This document shows positions 19,925-28,865 of a DNA stretch of 64,000 bases, piece by piece. Positions within the stretch are counted from its first letter, which is position 1; each line of letters opens with the position of its first letter. The stretch covers positions 56,875 to 120,874 of the forward strand of contig NZ_BMIF01000012.1 in the NCBI RefSeq assembly GCF_014641695.1, given 5' to 3'. The notes beneath the pieces were generated by a model, which saw only the letters and a program-made list of their open reading frames with translations, ran no database searches and was not told where the DNA came from. This DNA comes from Nitratireductor aestuarii. GTDB taxonomy: Bacteria; Pseudomonadota; Alphaproteobacteria; Rhizobiales; Rhizobiaceae. The position numbers and the translations under genes were made by a program.

Positions 19925-21047
19925 GGTTTCCCCCCTCTGTCCTGGCTGCAAACTGATCTGCAAGGTCTTTCAGCGCGGCGAGGCAGCGGTCACTGTTCAC
20001 CGGTCCGCGAAGAAGAGCGGTAGCAATACCCGCATCCGCCAGGCGCTTGCGTTCTTCCGGGTATTCCCAGCCGAGCGTGTCGTCATTCTCCTCGAAGTAG
20101 AAGGCAACAGCCTCGGGACGGACGTCCTTTCCTGAAACGTCGTATTCCGGTTTGGCGCGAACGAACTGGCGCATGCTGATGCCATGCAGGCGATAGCGTT
20201 CTTCGAGCGCCGCGATGGGATCGGCGTTCTCAGCAACGTCGTGCGCATAGATGCCGGCGCCCCAGTCGTGATCTTCGGCGACGATGTCTAGCCCGCTTGA
20301 GGCGAAGATTTCGTAGAGGTCGGCGGTCTCGTGCGGCGACCCGGACAGAGCGACACGAGCGCCCTTCGATATCTGCGAGCTTCCCAGCCAAAGGTCGGTG
20401 AGTACAGATTCAAACTCGGCAGCAGGTTGGGTCTGGCCGAAGCTCGCAAGCTTGAGCCGCAGCGTGCCGGCAGGGCCCTGCTGCTCGATGACGTTGCGGA
20501 AGCGGCCGCGAACCGAGTTGTAGAGCTTGATCTGGCCAGCGAGAGCTTCGTCCGAGATCGTCCGGCCGGTAACAGCTTCAACTTCCGCCTTCAGTTCGGT
20601 GAGACGGGCCTTGTTATAGGCGATCGTATAGTCGAATGGCGTCTGTAGCAGGTCCAGCAGCACCACCTTGGGCATGTGCGTGTGGCCACGGAACTTCCGC
20701 GCATAGTCGATCAGATAATAGAACTGCAGCAGGCCTTCGGAACTGCGGGGCACGACGATGAGATCAACCCAGTCCAGCGCTCCGGCAAGAAGCCTGTTGA
20801 AGATGCGGCGCAGGTAGAGTTCGCGCACCGGCTCCATCAATTCGTCAGCGAGCGCCGTGTCTCCCGACCCACCTTTGAGGCGGAGCGGATAGGCCCCACC
20901 CGCCGCTATGATCTCGACCGGAACGGTCGCGCCAAGGAATGCGACGACCTTTCCGCCTGCATCCTTGAAGGCTCGTGCATTCGCTTCGGGATTGGAAAAT
21001 GCGAGATCTATGCGCTCGCATGCAGATTTCGCGACGTCACTACTCAC
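19917..21047 (-). CDS. 2-hydroxyacyl-CoA dehydratase-like subunit (HgdA/BcrB-type fold), cluster cysteines absent
   Basis: 376 residues. N-terminal half: VVAFLGATVPVEIIAAGGAYPLRLKGG (34-60) corresponds to the start of the Rossmann-like domain that precedes the first cluster Cys. The region DLIVVPRSSEGLLQFYYL (95-112) has Ser where the family has the PxxCD cysteine. C-terminal half: RVALSGSPHETADLYEIFASSGLDIVAEDHDWGAG and the DPIAALEERYRLHG motif are typical. Only two cysteines occur in the whole chain (residue 10 and near the C-terminus), neither at cluster positions. It overlaps the CoA-transferase stop by 4 bp (ATGA) and the next subunit by 8 bp, a tightly coupled operon. The CoA thioester made by the transferase is the likely substrate (inference). 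Confidence 0.82.
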   Translation of the reverse strand: MSSDVAKSACERIDLAFSNPEANARAFKDAGGKVVAFLGATVPVEIIAAGGAYPLRLKGGSGDTALADELMEPVRELYLRRIFNRLLAGALDWVDLIVVPRSSEGLLQFYYLIDYARKFRGHTHMPKVVLLDLLQTPFDYTIAYNKARLTELKAEVEAVTGRTISDEALAGQIKLYNSVRGRFRNVIEQQGPAGTLRLKLASFGQTQPAAEFESVLTDLWLGSSQISKGARVALSGSPHETADLYEIFASSGLDIVAEDHDWGAGIYAHDVAENADPIAALEERYRLHGISMRQFVRAKPEYDVSGKDVRPEAVAFYFEENDDTLGWEYPEERKRLADAGIATALLRGPVNSDRCLAALKDLADQFAARTEGGNHE

Positions 21048-22243
21048 TGAACCTGCCCCTCCGCAAGCAGCTGCTGCAATTCCTCGCCCTCAAATCCGAT
21101 GGAGCGGAGCACGTCTTCCGTGTGCTCGCCAAGGTCAGGCGGCGGAAGATCGCTGTTGGGCGCATCGGCATCCGCGCCGAAGCCGCCATTCAGAACCTTC
21201 GTCTCGCGACCCCAGGAGGGCACCTGAATTGTCTGGAACGTATCGCGACCGTTGAAATGCGGGTGTGCCACGATACCGGCGAGGTCACGCACCACCGCAG
21301 CGGGGACGCTCACGCGGTTCAGCGCGACTTCAAGCTCTTCGGCATGCCATTCCGCAATGGCTTCGCGCACGACTGGACGCAACGTGTCGGCGTGCTCCCA
21401 CCGGCCGGAGGCATTGGCGTAGCGCGGATCTTCCAACAGATGCTCGAGCTTCAGGAGCTTGCAAAGCGCCTCGAACTGCTTGTCCGTATTCGCGCCGATG
21501 GAAATCGGACGGTCCTTCGTCTGGAACATGTCGGCGGTGGCGCTGAGGGAAAAGCCCTTGTTGCCGACGCGTGGCGGCACGACGCCAGTCGCATTGTACT
21601 TGAGGATCATCGAGGACATCAGCACCATCGAGGCGTCGAGCATGCTGACATCAAGCCGCTGGCCCTCGCCGGTGCGCTCGCGGCGCAGAAGGGCAGACAC
21701 GATGGCAAAGGCTGCCATGTAGCCGGAGAAGGTGTCGATCAGCGGGAAGCCAGCCTTGATCGGCGGATCTTCCGGACCGCCCTGCAGCGACATGAGGCCC
21801 GACATGGCCTGGGCAATGTGATCGTAGGCGGGATTATCCCGCAGAATCGATTCCTGGCCATAGCCGGAGATCGAGCAATAGATCAGGTTCGGACGGATGG
21901 CCTTGCATTCCTCCCAGCCGAAGCCTCGCGCTGCGAGCACGCCAGGGCGGAAGTTTTCCACAAGCACATCCGCATCTGCAACAAGGCGGCGTAGAGCTTC
22001 GGCTCCCAGTTCGGTGGTCAGATCGAGTGCGACTGACCTCTTGCCCGCGTTGTAGCCGACGAAATTGGGTGAGTTCCGTCCGAACTGCGGATCATGGCCG
22101 TAGTAGCGCATGACGTCGCCATCGCCGGGCTTTTCGATCTTGATGACCTCAGCTCCAAGCAGCACGAGCTGCCTTGTGCAGAATGGGCCTGACATCACGT
22201 GAGTCAGGTCGAGGACCTTGATCCCTTGTAGCGCAGCAGTCAT
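21044..22243 (-). CDS. CaiB/BaiF (type III) CoA-transferase, copy 1
   Basis: 399-residue type III CoA-transferase. The N-terminal KVLDLTHVMSGPFCTRQLVLLGAEVIKIEKPGDGD motif is the family signature. The catalytic Asp is expected in the segment around residues 165-180 (PPIKAGFPLIDTFSGYMAA, equivalent to the VD-F-SG motif), and the GEGQRLDVSMLDASM element follows. It would activate a carboxylic acid as its CoA thioester, with succinyl-CoA or a similar donor. First gene of the leftward operon, translationally coupled (ATGA) to the dehydratase-like subunits. Divergent from the ABC ATPase gene at 22383, with an inverted repeat in between. Confidence 0.93.
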   Translation of the reverse strand: MTAALQGIKVLDLTHVMSGPFCTRQLVLLGAEVIKIEKPGDGDVMRYYGHDPQFGRNSPNFVGYNAGKRSVALDLTTELGAEALRRLVADADVLVENFRPGVLAARGFGWEECKAIRPNLIYCSISGYGQESILRDNPAYDHIAQAMSGLMSLQGGPEDPPIKAGFPLIDTFSGYMAAFAIVSALLRRERTGEGQRLDVSMLDASMVLMSSMILKYNATGVVPPRVGNKGFSLSATADMFQTKDRPISIGANTDKQFEALCKLLKLEHLLEDPRYANASGRWEHADTLRPVVREAIAEWHAEELEVALNRVSVPAAVVRDLAGIVAHPHFNGRDTFQTIQVPSWGRETKVLNGGFGADADAPNSDLPPPDLGEHTEDVLRSIGFEGEELQQLLAEGQVQ

Positions 22244-22283
22244 GCGAGTTCTTCCTCCGGCAACGGGCGAACCGTTATAGATA

Positions 22284-22320
22284 GTATCATATCGTGGTTT
22301 TTTATTGCATAGTATGATAC
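22284..22320. promoter_or_regulatory. Inverted repeat GTATCATA-N21-TATGATAC in divergent promoter region
   Basis: A perfect 8-bp inverted repeat with AT-rich spacer, centred in the 139 bp between the CoA-transferase start (leftward) and the ABC ATPase start (rightward). Position and symmetry make it a candidate operator controlling both operons, most simply bound by the IclR encoded at the end of the leftward operon. No second copy of the half-site was noticed elsewhere by eye. Confidence 0.5.
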
Positions 22321-22382
22321 TCAGCGTGTACCTTTAGCAAGCAAAAAGAACACCCAATTGCCGAGGAGCGGACGGAGGAGGA

Positions 22383-23480
22383 ATGACTAGCCCACGTGTT
22401 TCCGTGCGGAATCTCACCAAGATTTACAAGACCAAGCGAGGTTCCCATGTGGCGCTGGACAATGTCTCCCTCGACATTGACGCCGGTGAATTCGTCGTTC
22501 TCCTCGGGCCGAGCGGTTGCGGTAAGACAACGCTGTTGCGTTGCATTGCGGGCCTTGAAGAACCCGATGCAGGTGAGATCATCATCGACGGCAAGCTGGT
22601 TTTTTCGTCGGAGAAGGGTGTCTACGTTCCGCCGGAGCGGCGCGATCTCAGCATGGTGTTCCAGTCCTACGCGCTGTGGCCGCATCTGAGCGTCCTCGAC
22701 AACGTCGTTTATCCGCTGCGCAACACCGGCAAGTCTTCCGCTGACGCATCAGTGCTGGCGAAGGAAGCGCTCGCCAAGGTTGGTCTTGGAGATTATAGCG
22801 CCCGGTTCCCCGGTCAGCTGAGTGGCGGACAGCAGCAGCGTGTCGCCCTTGCGCGCGCGATCGTTTCCGGCGACGGGCTGATCCTGTTTGACGAGCCGCT
22901 CTCCAACCTCGATGCCAAGGTGCGCGAGCGCCTTCGCCTGGAACTGCTTTCGCTCCAGTCGCAGATCAATTTCTCGGCGGTCTACGTGACCCACGATCAG
23001 ATCGAGGCATTGGCGCTGGCTGATCGTATCGCGGTGATGGACGTTGGCCGGATCGCGCAGGTCGGTTCGCCGGAACAGATCTACGACTATCCGAACTCGC
23101 GCTATGTCGCCGACTTCATCGGATCGGCAAACGAGTTTGCGGGTACGGTGAAGAGCGTCGGAGACGTCCTGACCGTCGAGACGGCAATCGGTGAGCTCGA
23201 GGTCGGCAACTTCCATTCGGACCTCGTTGCAGGGCAGCCGGTGTGGCTGGTCGTCCGGCCGGAGCATTGCTCGTTCGACGGGGTCGGCGAGGGCTACAAC
23301 AGGTTCTCCGGAACACTCGTCCGCACGCTGTATCTCGGCGCCAGCCGTCAGCATTTCGTGGAAACGGCAGCTGGCGAGCTGGTCGTGACCACGCAGACGC
23401 CGATAGCCGTTGGCGAGAAGGAGCCGGTGACGATCGGCTGCGCCCCACAGCGGATTCATGCCTTTCCGCGGGAGGTTTGA
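22383..23480 (+). CDS. Fbp/Pot-type ABC transporter ATP-binding protein
   Basis: 365-residue importer ATPase: Walker A GPSGCGKTT near 44-52, Q-loop SMVFQSYALWPHLSV, signature LSGGQQQRVALARA near 142, Walker B GLILFDEPLSNLDAKVR, then a C-terminal TOBE domain (residues about 245-360). This layout is typical for ferric-iron, polyamine and phosphonate importers. Strong RBS GGACGGAGGAGG. First gene of an ATPase-permease-binding protein operon; 1 bp separates its stop from the permease ATG. Confidence 0.94.
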   Translation: MTSPRVSVRNLTKIYKTKRGSHVALDNVSLDIDAGEFVVLLGPSGCGKTTLLRCIAGLEEPDAGEIIIDGKLVFSSEKGVYVPPERRDLSMVFQSYALWPHLSVLDNVVYPLRNTGKSSADASVLAKEALAKVGLGDYSARFPGQLSGGQQQRVALARAIVSGDGLILFDEPLSNLDAKVRERLRLELLSLQSQINFSAVYVTHDQIEALALADRIAVMDVGRIAQVGSPEQIYDYPNSRYVADFIGSANEFAGTVKSVGDVLTVETAIGELEVGNFHSDLVAGQPVWLVVRPEHCSFDGVGEGYNRFSGTLVRTLYLGASRQHFVETAAGELVVTTQTPIAVGEKEPVTIGCAPQRIHAFPREV

Positions 23481-23481
23481 C

Positions 23482-25212
23482 ATGTCAGCTGCCGCGGGAG
23501 CATCCACAGCCAACAGAAGCCGGGTCAGCCGGCTGAAGCTGACGCCATTCTCCACCGTGCTATGGCTGCTGCTGCTCGCGATCGTCGTGCTGGTGGTCTA
23601 TCCGCTCGGCATCGCGATCGTCTATGAGTTCGAAAACATCGTCAAAAGCTTCGGCGAGATCACGAATGGTCCGCTGTCGCGAACCGTTCCGACGGTGTTG
23701 TGGAACACGGCCATTGTTGTCTTCGGCGCGACCTTCTTTGCGCTTCTGGTCGGGTCGATCCTTGCCTGGGTGAACGAGCGAAGTGATGCGAGCCTGGGCT
23801 TCATTGGCCAGCTGCTGCCGCTCTGCGCACTGATCGTCCCACCCATCGCAGGCGTCATCGGTTGGGCTGTGCTGCTCGATCCGAGGGCAGGGCTCCTGAA
23901 TTTCCCGCTGCGCCAGTTCCTGGAGCTTTTTGGGATCACCTCGCGCGTCGGGCCATTCAACATCTATACGATGACCGGCCTCGTGCTGATCACCGGCCTC
24001 TACACCGTACCTTACGTGTTCCTCGTGGTGTCGGCTGCCTTGCAGCGCGTCGATCCCGCCATGGAAGAAGCGTCGCGCACCAGTCGGGCGGGACCGCTGA
24101 AGACGATGATGCGGGTGACCCTTCCGGCGATCAAGCCGGCCTTTGCTGCGGCGATCCTGCTTGGCTTCATCTCCGGCGTCAGCCTCTTCTCCGTACCAGC
24201 GGTGCTCGGCGGCGGCGCGCGCATCGATGTGATTTCAGTCTTCATCTTCCGGCTTCTTCAGGCCTATCCGGCACAGACGGGCCCCGCCATCACGCTCTCC
24301 ATCGGCCTGCTGGTCATGGTCCAGATCATGCTGCTGCTGCAGAACCTGATCGCGCAGCCCGGACGCAACGCGGCGATTTCCGGCAAGGGATTCCGGCATA
24401 CGCCGGTGCGCTTGGGCAAGCTTCGCTGGCTCGCCTACGCCCTTGCGGTGCTCTATCTTTTTGCGACGTCCGTTCTGCCGATCCTCGGCCTGTTGCTGGT
24501 CTCGCTGCAGCCGTTCTGGACGCCTGCGGTCAATTTCGCGACGCTGACGCTTGCGAACTTCAACTTCGTTCTGTTTGAGAACAGGCAGACGGTCAGTGCT
24601 CTCATCAACAGCCTGACGCTCGGGTTCATCGTCGCTAGTTTCAACATGCTGGTGACCGGTGCGATCGCGCTGCACTTCAACCGCAATGGTGTTGCGCGGC
24701 GGATCGCTGACATCTTCACCGCACTGCCGGCGACGATCCCGCACACGGTGATCGGCGTCGCCTTCATCCTGGCGTTCAGCCGGGAGCCGATCCGCATCTA
24801 CGGGACGACGACGATCCTGCTGCTGGCCTATATCGTGATGACCATCAGCTACGCGGCCCGCGCTTCCGCTTCGGCAGCCGCGTCTATCGGAACCGAACTG
24901 GCTGAGGCTTCGCGCGTCTCGAAGGCTTCGGACCTGCGCACCCTTTGGAAGATCTCACTGCCGCTTGCGATGCCGGGCCTTGTTGCGGGCTGGATCATGG
25001 TTTTCGTCCATACGGTCGGCGAAGTGACAGCTTCCGCTTTCCTGTCCGGTACGCATAATCCTGTTATTGGCCGCGTGCTTCTGGATCTGTGGAACTTCGG
25101 CAATTTCCCGCAGGTGGCAGCGCTTGCGTTGATTATTACGGCAATATCCACGACGCTGGTTGGAATAATGCTCTTCATCACGCGGCGGGGACAGCGTACG
25201 GCAACATCTTGA
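23482..25212 (+). CDS. Fbp-type ABC transporter permease, two fused permease halves
   Basis: 576-residue inner-membrane protein with two BPD_transp_1 halves, each with about six helices and an EAA loop: EEASRTSRAGPLKTMMRVTLPAIKPA near 200-225 and AEASRVSKASDLRTLWKISLPLAMPG near 475-500. Fused permeases of this form serve Fe3+ and some organic-anion importers. The start at 23482 follows GGGAGG and gives a cytoplasmic Ser/Ala-rich tail before the first helix. Confidence 0.94.
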   Translation: MSAAAGASTANRSRVSRLKLTPFSTVLWLLLLAIVVLVVYPLGIAIVYEFENIVKSFGEITNGPLSRTVPTVLWNTAIVVFGATFFALLVGSILAWVNERSDASLGFIGQLLPLCALIVPPIAGVIGWAVLLDPRAGLLNFPLRQFLELFGITSRVGPFNIYTMTGLVLITGLYTVPYVFLVVSAALQRVDPAMEEASRTSRAGPLKTMMRVTLPAIKPAFAAAILLGFISGVSLFSVPAVLGGGARIDVISVFIFRLLQAYPAQTGPAITLSIGLLVMVQIMLLLQNLIAQPGRNAAISGKGFRHTPVRLGKLRWLAYALAVLYLFATSVLPILGLLLVSLQPFWTPAVNFATLTLANFNFVLFENRQTVSALINSLTLGFIVASFNMLVTGAIALHFNRNGVARRIADIFTALPATIPHTVIGVAFILAFSREPIRIYGTTTILLLAYIVMTISYAARASASAAASIGTELAEASRVSKASDLRTLWKISLPLAMPGLVAGWIMVFVHTVGEVTASAFLSGTHNPVIGRVLLDLWNFGNFPQVAALALIITAISTTLVGIMLFITRRGQRTATS

Positions 25213-25232
25213 TTAACCAGGGAGGAAATTCC

Positions 25233-26234
25233 ATGCGTGGGAGTAACAGCTTGAAACGTTATGTTGCGACGTCAGCCTTTGCGGCTGTAGTGGCATTGTC
25301 GACTGTTGTTGGCGCTTCGGCGCAGACCGAAATTCCGGCAGAGCTCGTGGAAGCCGCGAAGGCTGAAGGCTCGCTGACGGTCTATACCAATGTCGATCCG
25401 TCACTGGTACAGAAACTCGGCGATGCCTATACCCAGGCCTATGGCATCACCGTGGACATCCAGCGCCAGGCTTCGTCCGCTCTCGCCCAGCGTTTCATGG
25501 CAGAGCACGACACCAACAACACGATCGCTGACGTCTATTACAGCACCGACCGTGCCTTCCACGACGATGGCTTTGAGAAGCAGCTGTTCTCGAGCGTCGA
25601 GGATGTTCCCGGTTACGCAAACTGGCCGGAAGAAGCCAAGGGCCCAGCTGCTCTGACGATCGGCTACAACCCATACTCGCTCGTCTGGAACAAGGATATG
25701 GTTCCGGAAGGTCTCAAGAGCTGGGAAGACCTGATCAAGCCGGAGTATGAAGGCCAGGTCATCCTGACCGACCCGCGCAGCAGCGTAACGTCGAACCAGT
25801 TCTACAAGATGCTGCACGATCTCTATGGAGACGACTTCCTGCGCAAGCTTGGCACCCACGCCACCTATTCGCAGAGTGCCGTGCCGGGCATCCAGCAGGT
25901 GGCAGCTGGCGCACAGGCGATCTACGCGCCGGGCATCCATCAGGTGGTGACGGGTCTGGTTGCTAGCGGCGCGCCGCTGGACGAGAGCTTCCCCGAGCCG
26001 TCGATCTCTTCGAACAACGTTGCAAGCCTTGTTGCCGCTGGTCCGCATCCCAATGCAGCCAAGTTGTTCCTTGCCTTCCTGATGACCAACGAGGCTCAGG
26101 CAATCAACAACTACGACGGCTTCTCGCCGGTCGAGGGTATCCCGAATACCCGTCCGATGCCGAAGATCCTCAACGTCGACCCGAAGGAAGCTGTTGCGGC
26201 ATCCGAGAACATCTACAAGCTGCTTGGCCTCTGA
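25233..26234 (+). CDS. Extracellular solute-binding protein (FbpA/AfuA-type, family 1)
   Basis: 333 residues with a signal peptide (MRGSNSLKRYVATSAFAAVV..., cut near GASA/QT). The mature start LTVYTNVDPSLVQKLGDAY is typical of the FbpA-like cluster. The adjacent-tyrosine pair that binds iron in classical FbpA is not evident; the equivalent region reads QAIYAPGIHQVV. Together with the neighbouring CoA-transferase operon this favours an organic acid ligand over ferric iron (inference). RBS GGGAGGAAA. A strong hairpin terminator follows. Confidence 0.92.
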   Translation: MRGSNSLKRYVATSAFAAVVALSTVVGASAQTEIPAELVEAAKAEGSLTVYTNVDPSLVQKLGDAYTQAYGITVDIQRQASSALAQRFMAEHDTNNTIADVYYSTDRAFHDDGFEKQLFSSVEDVPGYANWPEEAKGPAALTIGYNPYSLVWNKDMVPEGLKSWEDLIKPEYEGQVILTDPRSSVTSNQFYKMLHDLYGDDFLRKLGTHATYSQSAVPGIQQVAAGAQAIYAPGIHQVVTGLVASGAPLDESFPEPSISSNNVASLVAAGPHPNAAKLFLAFLMTNEAQAINNYDGFSPVEGIPNTRPMPKILNVDPKEAVAASENIYKLLGL

Positions 26235-26260
26235 GCCAGGTCTGAGCTGAGGTGAATAGA

Positions 26261-26293
26261 AAGGCGGCGCTTCCCGCGAAGCGCCGCCTTTTT
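26261..26293. terminator. Rho-independent terminator
   Basis: Perfect 13-bp stem (AAGGCGGCGCTTC paired with GAAGCGCCGCCTT), 4-nt loop CCGC, then a T run. It lies 26 bp after the binding-protein stop and directly at the 3' end of the convergent CoA-transferase gene, so it can serve both strands. Confidence 0.92.
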
Positions 26294-27414
26294 CATGCCT
26301 TGATACCAAACTCCAGAAGGATTTCGTCGGTGTGTTCCCCAAGGCGGGGCACGCCGCGCGATGGTGCTCTGGTGGAGCCTTCCATCGAGAAGCTGCTTCC
26401 AACGACCTTGACCCTGCCTTCCTCGGCATCGACCTCATGGACCAGCTTTCGAACGGCGACCTGTTCGTTCGCCGCGATCTCGGTGATCTCGCGCGATGCC
26501 CCCGCAGGCACGCCCTCGGCGTTGAGCAGTCTTTCCCACTCTTCTGCGTCACGCGTAATGAGCCTTGCGTTGACTTCTTCGACGAACTGACGCGCGTTCT
26601 TCTGGACGGCGGCGGGGGTAGCGAAACGCTCGTCGGTTGCGAGCTCCGGTGCGCCGATGATCTCGCAGAGCTTCTTCATCCAGGCCGGCGTCAGCGCGGC
26701 AATGAAGATGCGGCGGTCTCGCGCCCGGTAGCGGGCCATCTGCGGGCGCTTGCCAAGCGAGCCTGGGCCGCCCGACAGTGCAGCGGTGACGCTGCTGGAT
26801 GCGAGCACGAAGGATGCATCAAGCATCGAAACATCGAGCCGCTCGCCTTTGCCGGTGCGCTCCCGCTTCAGCAGGGCGGCGAGAATAGCGCTGAACGCGA
26901 CATAGCCGGTGAACGGATCGAGCATGCCGACGCCTAGCTCCATCTCGTCGCTGGAATCATCCAGATAGATGGACGAAAGACCGGAAACAGCCTGCACGGA
27001 CCATTCAATGGCCGGTGCCGCGCTCATCGGTCCCTCCTGGCCGTAGCCACTGATGGAAGAGGTGATGAGACGCGGGTTTTCCGCGTGCAGTGCCTGCCAG
27101 TCGAGCCCCAGCTGCGCCGCGCCACCGGGGCGGAAATTCTCCACCACCACGTCGGCAGAGCTGATCAGCTTGCGGAGGGCCTGCTTTCCCTCGTCGGTCT
27201 TGAGATCCAGGACGATCGAGCGCTTGCCAGCATTTACGGCCGCGAACCGTCCATGCGGGCGGGGGCGGAAATCGTCGCCCTTCGGTGATTCAACCTTGAT
27301 GATGTCGGCACCCTGCAAGCCAAGCTGGTAGGTGCACATTGGACCCGCCAGTGCGTGCGTGAGATCAATGACCCTGATCCCATCGAGCGGGCCGGAATTC
27401 TGCAAGCCGTTCAA
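26293..27414 (-). CDS. CaiB/BaiF (type III) CoA-transferase, copy 2
   Basis: 373 residues. The N-terminal signature IRVIDLTHALAGPMCTYQLGLQGADIIKVESPKGDD and the later GMLDPFTGYVAFSAIL and GKGERLDVSMLDASFV segments place it with copy 1 in the type III family. The chosen start is TTG at 27412-27414, which has GGGAGG 8 bp upstream; a second TTG 15 bp earlier overlaps that RBS and is less likely. It is the third gene of a leftward operon after an enolase-superfamily enzyme and an MmgE/PrpD protein, so a CoA-activation step follows or parallels those reactions (inference). Ends inside the shared terminator. Confidence 0.9.
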   Translation of the reverse strand: MNGLQNSGPLDGIRVIDLTHALAGPMCTYQLGLQGADIIKVESPKGDDFRPRPHGRFAAVNAGKRSIVLDLKTDEGKQALRKLISSADVVVENFRPGGAAQLGLDWQALHAENPRLITSSISGYGQEGPMSAAPAIEWSVQAVSGLSSIYLDDSSDEMELGVGMLDPFTGYVAFSAILAALLKRERTGKGERLDVSMLDASFVLASSSVTAALSGGPGSLGKRPQMARYRARDRRIFIAALTPAWMKKLCEIIGAPELATDERFATPAAVQKNARQFVEEVNARLITRDAEEWERLLNAEGVPAGASREITEIAANEQVAVRKLVHEVDAEEGRVKVVGSSFSMEGSTRAPSRGVPRLGEHTDEILLEFGIKA

Positions 27415-27446
27415 TCGTCGTCCTCCCAAACGTGATTCTGTGCGTG

Positions 27447-28865
27447 CTATTCGGCGATGAGCCTAGACAGTGCTGTGACATTGTCCAGTTCCTGCAGTCC
27501 GAGTGCCGCATCCCTGATGCGCTCCGCCTTGTCGGCGCTGCATGCCGCTGCCGCCAGGTTCAGAAACTTCTGCTCGATCCGGTCCGCAGGAATGGCGCGG
27601 CCGGGTCCCCCGAGGCGTTGTTCGTTGTAGGTTTCCAGCGTTCGTCCGTCCGTCAGGGTCGCCACCACGCGAGAGGCGTGACGAAGTCCAAGCCCGCCCG
27701 CCTCGATCAGCGGATCGATATGGAAATGCACCTTGCCTGCAAGTTCAACGATTGCAGGGTCGACAAGATGGGCGTCGTCATACTGGACGACGAAAGCATC
27801 GCCTTCGAGCAGCGTGACGGCTGCGGCGTAGCCGCCATTCATCTGAGCGGCGACGAGGTCAGCCGGAACATAGCGCCAGCCGACATTGCTGACCGAGATG
27901 CTTGAGCTGTAGACATCAAGGCGTTGCAGGCATTCCGCCGTCAAACCCTTGGCGCGCAGCTGCTGGACGCCTTCGACAATGGTCTGGGCGCTGGCGCAGG
28001 TGGAGAAAACCTTGAAGCCCACGTCCGCGCAAAGCCATTCTTCCCCGAGGCCTGCGATGGCGTTCTGGATGGAGCCGTCACAGCCGAAGGATGACAGGAA
28101 GCCGCCGAAGCTCGCCTCAAGCACGTCGTGTGCGCCGGTGAAACCTTCATGGGCCATGAGCGCAGAAAGCACGCCGGAAGACGCTGCGCGGCCCGCGTGG
28201 AAGCGCTTGGTCATGCCGCCGGTACGCGTCGAATAAAGTCCGCCGGCTTGCGTGGAGCCGAGTGCGATGGCGTTACGCATGGTGTTCGCGTCCAGTCCGA
28301 GAAAGCGGGCCGCACTGATAGCCGCGGCGATCGCCCCAATCGTGCCGGTGGGGTGAAAGCCCGAGAGGCCGTGGCCGCGACCAGCTGCGACGCCGATGCG
28401 GATGCCGACCTCGTAGCCTGCGACCAGCGCCACGATCATCTGTTCGCCACTCGAGGCTAATCCTTCGGTGGCCAGCTGATCGGCAAGAGCCATGACGGCC
28501 GGCACAGTCACCGAGCCGGGGTGGATCTGGCCGCTGAGATGGACGTCATCGATCTCGAAACTGTGCACGGCAGTTCCGTTCGCCATGGCCGCAGACGCAA
28601 TGTCGCTTCGCGCGCCGTGCGACCAGACGAGGGCAGGGCCGCTGCCGATCCGTTGCGCCACCCGCCCGGCAATCTGGCCGGATTCCTGCCGGGAGCCGTA
28701 GAGGCCGCACCCAAGCGTGTCCAGAAGGCAGAGCCTGATATGCGCCCGCACCCTTTCCGGAATGTCGTCGTAGGAAAGGTTGGCGGCCCATTCTGCCAGC
28801 AGTCTCGTCAAATCACCGGCTGGAGGAACGACGTCTGCCTTTGCCTCAAGCGAGATGACGGTCAT
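27447..28865 (-). CDS. MmgE/PrpD family protein, copy 3
   Basis: 472 residues with family landmarks EIDDVHLSGQIHPGSVTVPAVM near 105-125, SGFHPTGTIGAIAAA near 165, and TKRFHAGRAASSG near 220. Closest in these segments to copy 1 (7354-8751). The ATG overlaps the stop of the upstream enolase-superfamily gene (ATGA), so the two are translationally coupled. Reaction unknown; see copy 1 for the family's range. Confidence 0.88.
   Translation of the reverse strand: MTVISLEAKADVVPPAGDLTRLLAEWAANLSYDDIPERVRAHIRLCLLDTLGCGLYGSRQESGQIAGRVAQRIGSGPALVWSHGARSDIASAAMANGTAVHSFEIDDVHLSGQIHPGSVTVPAVMALADQLATEGLASSGEQMIVALVAGYEVGIRIGVAAGRGHGLSGFHPTGTIGAIAAAISAARFLGLDANTMRNAIALGSTQAGGLYSTRTGGMTKRFHAGRAASSGVLSALMAHEGFTGAHDVLEASFGGFLSSFGCDGSIQNAIAGLGEEWLCADVGFKVFSTCASAQTIVEGVQQLRAKGLTAECLQRLDVYSSSISVSNVGWRYVPADLVAAQMNGGYAAAVTLLEGDAFVVQYDDAHLVDPAIVELAGKVHFHIDPLIEAGGLGLRHASRVVATLTDGRTLETYNEQRLGGPGRAIPADRIEQKFLNLAAAACSADKAERIRDAALGLQELDNVTALSRLIAE

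Noticed and set aside
25233..26234. Ferric iron-binding protein
   Set aside because: The iron-binding tyrosine pair is not evident and the neighbourhood concerns CoA-ester metabolism.
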